A DNA stretch of 64,000 nt from Magnetovibrio sp. GTDB taxonomy: Bacteria > Pseudomonadota > Alphaproteobacteria > Rhodospirillales > Magnetovibrionaceae. The notes under the pieces are model-generated. The model saw nothing but the letters and a program-made list of their open reading frames with translations. It searched no databases and was not told the origin of the DNA. The position numbers and the translations under genes were made by a program. Location: positions 62,001 to 126,000 of the forward strand of contig NZ_DATCTF010000012.1 in assembly GCF_036568125.1 (NCBI RefSeq). The letters run 5' to 3'. Below, piece after piece: positions 47,158 to 53,875 of the stretch (position 1 is the stretch's first letter; every line of letters begins with the position of its first letter).

Positions 47158-47829
47158 TCAGACGGTTTCGCCGGGCGGCGACATTGAATAGCCCCGGCCA
47201 CGATGGGTTTTGATCAGTTCCGACGACAGTTTCTTGCGCAATCGCGCGATGAACACTTCGATGGTGTTGGAATCGCGGTCGAAATCCTGATCGTAGATGT
47301 GTTCGATCAATTCCGTCTGCGACACCACCCGGCCTTGGTGATGCATGAAATACGACAGCACTTTCAATTCATGTGCGGTCAGCGACACCGCCGTGCCGTC
47401 CATCGTTACCTTGCCGGTGCGGGTGTCCAACTCGACCGGGCCGCATTCGAGAACCGGCGTCGCGTGACCGGCCGAACGGCGGATCAAGGCACGCACGCGC
47501 GCGAGCAACTCTTCCATGTGAAACGGCTTGGTGAGATAGTCGTCGGCGCCAGCGTCGAAGCCCCCGACTTTTTCGTTCCAGCTGTCGCGCGCGGTGAGAA
47601 TCAACACCGGCATGTCGCGATCGGCCTGACGCCAATGGCTGAGAACCGAAATGCCGTCGATTTTGGGCAGGCCCAAGTCCAAAACGATCACGTCGTACGG
47701 TTCGGTGTCGCCGAGAAACTGACCTTCTTCACCGTCCGGCGCCTCATCGACGCTGTAACCCGCCTCCATCAGCGCGCGGCTGACTTGTCGGCGCAGGTCC
47801 GGTTCGTCTTCTACGACCAAAACTCGCAT
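47158..47829 (-). CDS. PhoP/OmpR-type response regulator
   Basis: A 223-residue two-component regulator. Receiver domain (1-115): MRVLVVEDEPDLRRQVSRAL, phosphoacceptor Asp51 in YDVIVLDLGLPKIDG, Thr in LILTARDSWNEKVGGFDAGADDYLTKPFHMEEL. C-terminal winged helix (about 130-220): GKVTMDGTAVSLTAHELKVLSYFMHHQGRVVSQTELIEHIYDQDFDRDSNTIEVFIARLRKKL. It lies 12 bases before the kinase gene and 42 bases after the PepSY gene on the minus strand. Its targets may include the divergent cytochrome genes; an inverted repeat in the divergent region at 49126-49161 is a candidate site. Confidence 0.93.
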   Translation of the reverse strand: MRVLVVEDEPDLRRQVSRALMEAGYSVDEAPDGEEGQFLGDTEPYDVIVLDLGLPKIDGISVLSHWRQADRDMPVLILTARDSWNEKVGGFDAGADDYLTKPFHMEELLARVRALIRRSAGHATPVLECGPVELDTRTGKVTMDGTAVSLTAHELKVLSYFMHHQGRVVSQTELIEHIYDQDFDRDSNTIEVFIARLRKKLSSELIKTHRGRGYSMSPPGETV

Positions 47830-47870
47830 GTGTTCGCCCCCAAATATGGATCAACGTTCGCGCGACAGGA

Positions 47871-48242
47871 TCAATCGTCACGCTTGTAATTTTCGTCATC
47901 GTTACCGTCAACGTCCAGAATCTCAAGCGTTTTCGCATGAACTTTTAGTTTTAGGACGTTGCCTTCCGGCGTCAACAGCTTGATCTCATAGACCAAGGTC
48001 GGGCCGCGGGCAAATTTATCTTCTTCTTCGAGTTCAACCTCGATGACATCGCCTTTAAAATGTTTTTCGACGGCGATCAGGGCTTTAGGCAGCGGCTCCA
48101 CCTCGCCGCGCAACATCGCGGCGCGGGCGCGGTCCTGGTCCGCCTCGTCGGCAAAAGCGGGAACCGCAGAGGCCGCGAAAACAGCGATCGTCAAAGCGAC
48201 CAAAACGTATTTAAGACCAAGCTGGCGACGATTTTTTGTCAT
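47871..48242 (-). CDS. exported PepSY-domain protein
   Basis: A 123-residue protein with a signal peptide (MTKNRRQLGLKYVLVALTIAVFAASAVPAFA) and a single PepSY-like domain: PLPKALIAVEKHFKGDVIEVELEEEDKFARGPTLVYEIKLLTPEGNVLKLKVHAKTLEILDVDGNDDEN. Such proteins often accompany PhoPQ-like systems and redox cytochromes, possibly as signal modulators or protease inhibitors. It is between the b-type cytochrome (15 bases) and the response regulator (41 bases) in one operon. Its specific role here is unknown. Confidence 0.83.
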   Translation of the reverse strand: MTKNRRQLGLKYVLVALTIAVFAASAVPAFADEADQDRARAAMLRGEVEPLPKALIAVEKHFKGDVIEVELEEEDKFARGPTLVYEIKLLTPEGNVLKLKVHAKTLEILDVDGNDDENYKRDD

Positions 48243-48257
48243 GGCAACCCCTTCGCT

Positions 48258-48956
48258 CTAGCGCATGAAGTAAAGCACGACCACCACCGCGATGGCGAGC
48301 GCAATCAAAGGGCGGACCATGCCGACCGGTTTGATGTCTTCGCCGGGTACGCCGGAGGGAACATGCTTGTCGCCGGTGATCATGGCGCGCGGCAGGTTTT
48401 CACGTGTGAGCGCGCCGTGGGCGAACACCCCCACCACGTGAACGAAGATCAAAATCAGCAAAAAATTGGCGAAACCTTCGTGTGCCTCGCCCAACAGGCC
48501 GCCGCCGATGTGCGCCAACGGGCCGACATAGCCGTCTTCCGACGACATCATGCCGGTCAAAACGGCCAGCAAGATGACCGCGATCATCGCCACGATCATC
48601 CAACCGCCCAGCGGGTTGTGGCCAAGCGAATAGGGCGGGCGAAAGGCCATCAGGCGCGTGGTGTAGCTGGTAACTTCCTCGGGCCCATGAACGAAATCTC
48701 CAAACTGCGCGTGGCGGCTGCCGATCATGCCCCAAACGGCGCGAAAGGCGACGAAACCGAGCAACAGCGTCCCGGCATAGACATGAATCCAAAACGCGCC
48801 GCCGTCGGCTTCGGACGACACCCAGGCCACCGCCACGACGAACACCAAACTCCAGTGAAAAATCCGTGTCGGAATATCCCAAACTTTGACGGTACGGTCT
48901 TTGGATTGCATACTTTGCGGTGTGACTTTAGAGGTGTGGGGGAGTCGGTCATCCAT
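48258..48956 (-). CDS. b-type cytochrome, cytochrome b561-like
   Basis: A membrane cytochrome b of 232 residues (Ni-hydrogenase/thiosulfate-reductase b-subunit-like). Seen: KVWDIPTRIFHWSLVFVVAVAWVSSEADGG, with the His of the first helix, WIHVYAGTLLLGFVAFRAVWGMIGS, GHNPLGGWMIVAMIAVILLAVLTGMMS, and EGFANFLLILIFVHVVGVFAHGALTRENLPRAMITGDKHVP. Four helices with several axial histidines are visible. It is the first gene of a minus-strand operon with PepSY, response regulator and kinase and diverges from a related cytochrome b. Start 48956 (MDDRLPH) is chosen; an internal ATG at 48911 is possible. Quinone-side electron donation to the SHP/DHC pair is an inference. Confidence 0.87.
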   Translation of the reverse strand: MDDRLPHTSKVTPQSMQSKDRTVKVWDIPTRIFHWSLVFVVAVAWVSSEADGGAFWIHVYAGTLLLGFVAFRAVWGMIGSRHAQFGDFVHGPEEVTSYTTRLMAFRPPYSLGHNPLGGWMIVAMIAVILLAVLTGMMSSEDGYVGPLAHIGGGLLGEAHEGFANFLLILIFVHVVGVFAHGALTRENLPRAMITGDKHVPSGVPGEDIKPVGMVRPLIALAIAVVVVLYFMR

Positions 48957-49244
48957 GGGATCATCCACTTGTTTTTGTGTGGGCGTGCATAAAGCCGAGG
49001 GCCTTTGCCCGATTTTTATCCCCGGCGCATACGGCCCGTTCGGGGCACGTGCCAAGCACGCTCAGTTGCTAATCGAGCATGCCCCATCCAAGATGAATAC
49101 GCGCTGAATGACAAGGTCAGCATTAATTCAGTTTACCTAGTCTAGATTATGACAACTGAATACAATTAAACCGAACCACAACGCGTGTGCGCAACCAAGC
49201 GGACGTTTGGGCGTGCCATAATTTGGGGAAGTGTGACCGCGATC
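48957..49244. promoter_or_regulatory. divergent promoter region of the redox module, with an 8-bp inverted repeat
   Basis: The 288-base region between the two cytochrome b genes has no gene. It carries the perfect inverted repeat ATTCAGTT (49126-49133) / AACTGAAT (49154-49161) with a 20-base spacer, in an AT-rich patch. The repeat is suitable as an operator for the PhoP-type regulator or another factor; not tested. Confidence 0.5.
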
Positions 49245-50375
49245 ATGACCGACGACGCAAAGACACCCGGCCGCAACGTTAAGGTATGGGACCTGCCGAC
49301 CCGTATTTTCCATTGGACCTTAGTTGCGATGGTGCTGATCGGTTTTCTCACCGGCTGGGTGTTTCCCGAAAACACCATGGGCCTGCATCTGTGGGCCGGT
49401 TACATCACCGTGATTTTGCTGGTGTTCCGCCTGACCTGGGGCTTGTTCGGCAGCGAGTACTCGCGCCTGGAAACCTTTACCTTCAGCCCCGTGCACATCC
49501 TTGAGCACATGAAGGAGCTGATCACCCTGCGACCGGTCAAACACTATATCGGTCATAACCCGACCGGCTCGTTGATGGTGTTCGGCCTGTTGTTCGTGCT
49601 GACGGTCATCACCCTGTCGGGATTGATGGTTTTGGGCGGTGAGGAAAACCAGGGGCCCTTGGCCGGGGCCGCCAATTACATCATCGGCGACATCGCCAAG
49701 ACCATCCACACCGGTTTCGTCATTTTGCTTTTGGCCATGATCGTGCTGCACATCGCCGGGGTGTTCGTGGAAATCAAGCTCACCGGTGAAAACCTGGTGC
49801 GCGCCATGATCACCGGCTTGAAAAACGTGCCCAAGGATACCCCTGCGCTGCAACACCGAAAAGCACGTCCTTTGGCCGCTGCCATCGTTATATTCGTGTT
49901 CGTCGGTTTGGCAGGCAGCATGCTGTGGGCGTTTTCGACCATGCCGCCCTCGGGATTGTTATATTTGCCGCCCAACGACACCTATGAAAGCGAATGCGGC
50001 GATTGCCACAAACCGTTCCACCCCAGTCTGCTGCCCATCGACAGCTGGACCAAGATGATGGCCGGGCTGGATGATCATTTCGGCGAGGACGCGACGATCG
50101 GCCAAGACAGCGTCATCGAAATCACCGCATACCTGACGCGCTATGGCGGCGAAAATTGGGATACTGAGGCCGCCAACCGGTTTCGCAACGTCAACCCCGA
50201 AGCGCCTTTACAGATCACCGAAACGCCCTATTGGAAACGCAAACACGAAGACGTCAAACCGGAATACTTCAAGCTGAAGAAGGTGGGCGTGAAATCCAAT
50301 TGCGGCGCTTGTCACACCGATCATTACAGTGGTCGTTTCGACGACCAGAAAATCAAGATCCCGAAGGAGAACTGA
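49245..50375 (+). CDS. cytochrome b fused to a diheme cytochrome c (DHC) domain
   Basis: A 376-residue fusion protein. Residues 10-200 form a cytochrome b561-like membrane domain with four helices and histidines such as His23, His48 and His169 (DLPTRIFHWTLVAMVLIGFLTGW, GLHLWAGYITVILLVFRLTWGLFGS, VILLLAMIVLHIAGVFVEIK). A fifth helix (about 210-230) leads to a C-terminal diheme c domain with CGDCH (Cys251) and CGACH (Cys353), separated by DDHFGEDATIG and a helix. The sequence of the c domain resembles the free DHC of the same cluster (51.0 kb). Start MTDDAK at 49245 is chosen; the ORF from 49185 is longer. It starts the plus-strand cytochrome operon. Confidence 0.87.
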   Translation: MTDDAKTPGRNVKVWDLPTRIFHWTLVAMVLIGFLTGWVFPENTMGLHLWAGYITVILLVFRLTWGLFGSEYSRLETFTFSPVHILEHMKELITLRPVKHYIGHNPTGSLMVFGLLFVLTVITLSGLMVLGGEENQGPLAGAANYIIGDIAKTIHTGFVILLLAMIVLHIAGVFVEIKLTGENLVRAMITGLKNVPKDTPALQHRKARPLAAAIVIFVFVGLAGSMLWAFSTMPPSGLLYLPPNDTYESECGDCHKPFHPSLLPIDSWTKMMAGLDDHFGEDATIGQDSVIEITAYLTRYGGENWDTEAANRFRNVNPEAPLQITETPYWKRKHEDVKPEYFKLKKVGVKSNCGACHTDHYSGRFDDQKIKIPKEN

Positions 50376-50378
50376 GAC

Positions 50379-50792
50379 ATGAAATCCATCAAAACGTTGG
50401 CCTGCACACTCACTTTAGCCGCCGCATTCGGTGCCGCCGTGGCAAGCCCGGCGTCCGCCGGTCCGCGCGAAGACATCATCGCCGGCTTCATGGCCCAGGG
50501 CGCCGGCCCAGGCAATGCCGCCAACGGCGCGGCCATGTACACCAAAAACTACGGCACCGGCAAACCCGACACGCCCAAATGCACCACCTGTCACGGCGCG
50601 ACGCCGCAGCAGGCGGGTCAGACCCGCACCGGCAAAGCCATCGACCCGATGGCGGTGTCGCGCGCCCCGGACCGCTTCACCGACAAAAAGAAGGTCGACA
50701 AGTGGTTCTTGCGCAACTGCCAAGGCGTGATCGGCCGCGAATGCACGCCGCAGGAAAAAGTCGACTGGATCACCTACCTGTCCAGCCAGTAA
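50379..50792 (+). CDS. SHP-type cytochrome c (DUF1924)
   Basis: A 137-residue exported monohaem cytochrome of the DUF1924 family, whose best-known member is SHP (sphaeroides haem protein), an oxygen-binding cytochrome c. Seen: signal peptide (MKSIKTLACTLTLAAAFGAAVASPASA), PREDIIAGFMAQGA, a single CTTCH haem site (68-72), and Asn113 with two Cys (114 and 122) in RNCQGVIGRECT, consistent with the Asn ligand and nearby disulfide described for SHP. It lies 3 bases after the cytochrome b-DHC gene and 78 bases before the DHC gene, matching the known SHP-DHC-cytochrome b association. Confidence 0.87.
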   Translation: MKSIKTLACTLTLAAAFGAAVASPASAGPREDIIAGFMAQGAGPGNAANGAAMYTKNYGTGKPDTPKCTTCHGATPQQAGQTRTGKAIDPMAVSRAPDRFTDKKKVDKWFLRNCQGVIGRECTPQEKVDWITYLSSQ

Positions 50793-50870
50793 CGCGTTCG
50801 ATTCAAGCAGGCGGTTAGGGCCGTTCCCCAACCGCCTGTCTTGTTATTTTCAATTGGGGGAAAACAAATC

Positions 50871-51338
50871 ATGAAAAAAGCTCTTTTCCTTGCCGCCGCA
50901 TTGGCCGTCACGGCCAGTGTCGCACATGCCGAAAGCTTCACGCCGATCACCGATCAAAAAGTCATTGCCGCGTGCGGCGAATGCCATATGACCTTTTTTC
51001 CGCAAATGCTGCCTCAAGCGACTTGGAAAAAGATTATTTCGGACCTGCCCAACCACTTCGGCGAAGACGCCTCGCTGGACGCCGAAACCCAGGCTTACGT
51101 GTTGAACTATCATCTCAACGATGCCGCCGACGTTCAGTCCACCCGTGCCGCCAAGAAATGGATGGATAAGGTCGATCTGAACAACCCGCCCACACGCATC
51201 GTCACCGCCCCGCGCTTTGTCAGAAAACACAGCGAAAGCGAGTTCACCCGCATGTGGGAACGCAAAAACGTCAAGTCGAAAGCCGACTGCGTGGCCTGCC
51301 ACAAGAACGCTCAACGCGGCATTTTCGAAGACGACTGA
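50871..51338 (+). CDS. diheme cytochrome c (DHC)
   Basis: A 155-residue exported cytochrome with two CxxCH haem sites: CGECH (35-39) and CVACH (140-144), after signal peptide MKKALFLAAALAVTASVAHA. The mid-region SDLPNHFGEDASLDAETQAYVLNYHLNDAAD and the end RFVRKHSESEFTRMWERKNVKSKADC match DHC, the partner of SHP that donates electrons to it. The same architecture also forms the C terminus of the fused cytochrome b upstream. A good GGGGG-rich site lies before the ATG at 50871. The cluster ends at a terminator shared with ccmI. Confidence 0.87.
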   Translation: MKKALFLAAALAVTASVAHAESFTPITDQKVIAACGECHMTFFPQMLPQATWKKIISDLPNHFGEDASLDAETQAYVLNYHLNDAADVQSTRAAKKWMDKVDLNNPPTRIVTAPRFVRKHSESEFTRMWERKNVKSKADCVACHKNAQRGIFEDD

Positions 51339-51354
51339 TCTCGAACGCGTAGAC

Positions 51355-51388
51355 ACAAAAAAGCCCGGCTTTCACCGGGCTTTTTTTA
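51355..51388. terminator. bidirectional terminator between DHC and ccmI
   Basis: Stem AAAAAAGCCCGG / CCGGGCTTTTTT (loop CTTTCA), with T tracts on both strands. It serves the plus-strand cytochrome operon and the minus-strand ccm operon, whose last codon lies inside it. Confidence 0.9.
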
Positions 51389-52816
51389 TTGAGCTTGCAG
51401 ACGCTTGATCTGCGCCTCGGCCTCGGCCACGCCATCGGCGTTACCCATGACCTGGTAGGCCTTGGCCAGGCGTTGCCACCCGGCCAGATCGTCGGGGTTT
51501 TCCTTCAAGCGATCGGCCAGACGTTGCACCATCGACTGGATCATCGCTTGACGATCATCCGTCGACATCTGCTGAGCATCCTGCATCTGTTGAACGCTGG
51601 GGCCTGGCGCCGCAGCCGCACCACCTGTTGCGCTGCCCGTCGCGCCGCCCTGCAGACGCGCAATCTGCGCTTCGGCTTCGGCCAACTTGGCGGTATCGCC
51701 CATCACCCGATAAGCTTGGGCGAGGCGTTGCCAACCAGCCAAGTCGTCGGGGTTTTCCTTTAAGCGGTCGGCCAAGCGTTGGACCATAGATTGCACCATG
51801 GCCTGGCGTTCCTCGGGGGTCATTTGCTGCGCGTCTTGCATTTGTTCCGCGGTCGGCCCCGGCGCATCCGCCGTCGCGTCAGCGGGCGGACCTGCTGGCG
51901 GCAACATCGCCACCACCGGCACATCGATGCCCATTTCGTTGGCCAAGCTTTTCATGCGATCTTGAATTTGTTCGACCCATTCGGCATCGGACGGCGAATG
52001 TTCGAGCAACTGAACGTATTCGTCCAAGGCCCCCCGCAGGTCGTCGTGCTGCTGACGTTCCAGCGCCAAATAAAAGTACGAGCGCGGCTCGGTCGGGTCC
52101 TTTTGCTTGATTTCCTTGAGCAGTTTCGCCACCTCCGGAATCACCACCGTCTGTTCGGCCATGATCTGCGCCTCGGCCCACGCGGTCAGTGCTTCGGGAT
52201 GGCGTTCGGTGAGGTTGACGACGTTCTCATAAGCGTTCGCCGCATCCGTATGACGGTTCATCGCCTCGTAGACCTGGGCGAGGATCAGCCAGCCTTCGAT
52301 GTCTTTGGGATTGTCCTTGAGGCGCTGTTCCAATTGGGCGAGCAATTCCATTGCCCGCGCGCGGGTGTCGCCCCCCTCGCCCTGGCCTTGGGCCTGGGCT
52401 TGCTGCTGCATCACCTGGCGTTGCGCCAACGGTTGATCGCGCAATTCGGGCTGGCCGAGATAAAGATAAAACGCCACCGCACCCAGCGGCACCGCGACCA
52501 TGATCGCGGCGATCAACGCCATCGACGATTTGGGTTTGGCCGTTTCGGCGATTTCGAGGGCGCTGTCTTGTTCTTGCGCCACGGCCAACATGCGCCGTTC
52601 GATTTCGGTACGCGCGGCCAATGCCTGATCTTCGCTCAACACCCCGCGTTCCAGATCGCGGTCGACCTCGGCCAGTTGATCCTTATAGACGGTGATGTCG
52701 AAATCACCGCGTCCCGGCGCAGCAGCCTCGGACTTGGCCTTGCGCGCCAATGGCGCGATCATGAACGCCAGCGCGACGACGGTCAGCGCAGCGGCAACAC
52801 TCCAAAACGCGATCAT
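51386..52816 (-). CDS. ccmI: cytochrome c biogenesis TPR protein CcmI, with a duplicated C-terminal module
   Basis: Membrane-bound chaperone (CycH) that binds apocytochrome c and passes it to the CcmF/H haem lyase. 476 residues: N-terminal membrane helix (2-24), cytoplasmic segment (FDITVYKDQLAEVDRDLERGVLSEDQALAARTEIERRML), a second helix (97-118), then a periplasmic TPR region (145-290, RLKDNPKDIEGWLILAQVYEAMNRHTDAANAYENVV). The C terminus carries two near-identical 73-residue modules: MQDAQQMTPEERQAMVQSM... and MQDAQQMSTDDRQAMIQSM..., each with ADRLKENPDDLAGWQRL. It overlaps ccmH by 4 bases (ATGA). Confidence 0.93.
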   Translation of the reverse strand: MIAFWSVAAALTVVALAFMIAPLARKAKSEAAAPGRGDFDITVYKDQLAEVDRDLERGVLSEDQALAARTEIERRMLAVAQEQDSALEIAETAKPKSSMALIAAIMVAVPLGAVAFYLYLGQPELRDQPLAQRQVMQQQAQAQGQGEGGDTRARAMELLAQLEQRLKDNPKDIEGWLILAQVYEAMNRHTDAANAYENVVNLTERHPEALTAWAEAQIMAEQTVVIPEVAKLLKEIKQKDPTEPRSYFYLALERQQHDDLRGALDEYVQLLEHSPSDAEWVEQIQDRMKSLANEMGIDVPVVAMLPPAGPPADATADAPGPTAEQMQDAQQMTPEERQAMVQSMVQRLADRLKENPDDLAGWQRLAQAYRVMGDTAKLAEAEAQIARLQGGATGSATGGAAAAPGPSVQQMQDAQQMSTDDRQAMIQSMVQRLADRLKENPDDLAGWQRLAKAYQVMGNADGVAEAEAQIKRLQAQ

Positions 52817-53307
52817 GCGTTATCTTCCTTCAAAAGTTCGTCCAGGCGACGGCGTTCGGCGTCGCTCAAGGGTTCGGCCTGAACGCCGGTAGCCAATTCG
52901 GTGTGGCCGTCGGCGGCCTTGCGGCGGCGAAACATCATCACCACCCAAACCAGGCCGAGACCGGCAATCACGCCCGGACCGATCCACAACACCAGCGTCG
53001 CGGTCTTGAACGGCGGGTCGAGCAACACGTAATCGCCGTAGCGATCGACCATGTAGTCGAGCACCTGTTGATTGGTGTCGCCCGCGGCAATGCGTTCACG
53101 CACCAGAACCCGCATGTCGCCCGCCAACTCGGCGTTGGAATCGTCAATGGATTGGTTCTGACACACCACGCAACGCAATTCCTTACCCACTTCGCGGGCG
53201 CGTGCTTCCAGGGCGGGGTCTCTCAAAATCTCGTTCGGCTCGACGGCGTGGGCGCTCATAGGCGCCAACACGGCAAGCAGCAACGCGGCGGCGAGTGTGC
53301 GAATCAT
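52813..53307 (-). CDS. ccmH: cytochrome c maturation thiol protein CcmH
   Basis: Membrane-anchored periplasmic thioredoxin-like protein that reduces apocytochrome c cysteines for haem attachment. 164 residues: signal peptide (MIRTLAAALLLAVLAPMSAHA), conserved redox motif GKELRCVVCQNQSIDDS (Cys46 and Cys49), DMRVLVRERIAAGDTNQQVLDYMVDRYGDYVLLDPPFK, and a C-terminal membrane helix (LVLWIGPGVIAGLGLVWVVMMF). Start at 53307 chosen; it overlaps ccmG and ccmI by ATGA, typical translational coupling. Confidence 0.95.
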   Translation of the reverse strand: MIRTLAAALLLAVLAPMSAHAVEPNEILRDPALEARAREVGKELRCVVCQNQSIDDSNAELAGDMRVLVRERIAAGDTNQQVLDYMVDRYGDYVLLDPPFKTATLVLWIGPGVIAGLGLVWVVMMFRRRKAADGHTELATGVQAEPLSDAERRRLDELLKEDNA

Positions 53308-53855
53308 GTTTTGCGCAGCTCCTGTATCAGCGGCCACAAGGTGTTTTTCCACACTTCCGGCGTAATGGGACCGATCTGCTTATAGCGGATCACCCCGTTT
53401 TGATCGACGATGAAGCTTTCCGGCGCGCCCGTCACGCCGAACGCGATGGCGGCTTTAGAATTTGGATCGTCGCCGATCAGCGTGTACGGATCGCCGTACT
53501 TGGCCAGCCATTTCGGCCCCGCTTCGGGGTTCTTTTCTCGCCAGTCGATGCCGTAAATCGGCACCAAGCCTTGCTCCTTGATAGTCATCAGAAACGGATG
53601 CTCAGCCTGACAGGCCACGCACCACGAGCCGAACAAGTTGACGATGGTGACTTGCCCCAACAAATCCTTGGAGCCGAAGCCGCGTTCGCGCCCTTGAATC
53701 GGATCCAATTCAAACGGCGGCACTTCGCGGTTGATCAACACCGACGGCAAGATGTTGACCGACTTGCCGCCACTCACCTGTTTGAGCTGCAGGATCGAAA
53801 AGCCGCCAACGACCACCAGAACCAGCAACGGAATGACGTATAAAAAACGTTTCAT
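53304..53855 (-). CDS. ccmG: thiol:disulfide interchange protein CcmG (DsbE)
   Basis: Periplasmic thioredoxin-fold protein anchored by an N-terminal helix (1-24), reducing CcmH or apocytochrome c. 183 residues. Seen: VNLFGSWCVACQAEHPFLM with the WCxxC site (Cys79 and Cys82), GIDWREKNPEAGPKWLAKYGDPYTLIGDDP and FGVTGAPESFIVDQNGVIRYKQIGPI, which contains the cis-Pro motif. It overlaps ccmH by 4 bases and is 20 bases after ccmF. Confidence 0.95.
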   Translation of the reverse strand: MKRFLYVIPLLVLVVVGGFSILQLKQVSGGKSVNILPSVLINREVPPFELDPIQGRERGFGSKDLLGQVTIVNLFGSWCVACQAEHPFLMTIKEQGLVPIYGIDWREKNPEAGPKWLAKYGDPYTLIGDDPNSKAAIAFGVTGAPESFIVDQNGVIRYKQIGPITPEVWKNTLWPLIQELRKT

Positions 53856-53875
53856 GAATGCGTTCCTTATCCGTC

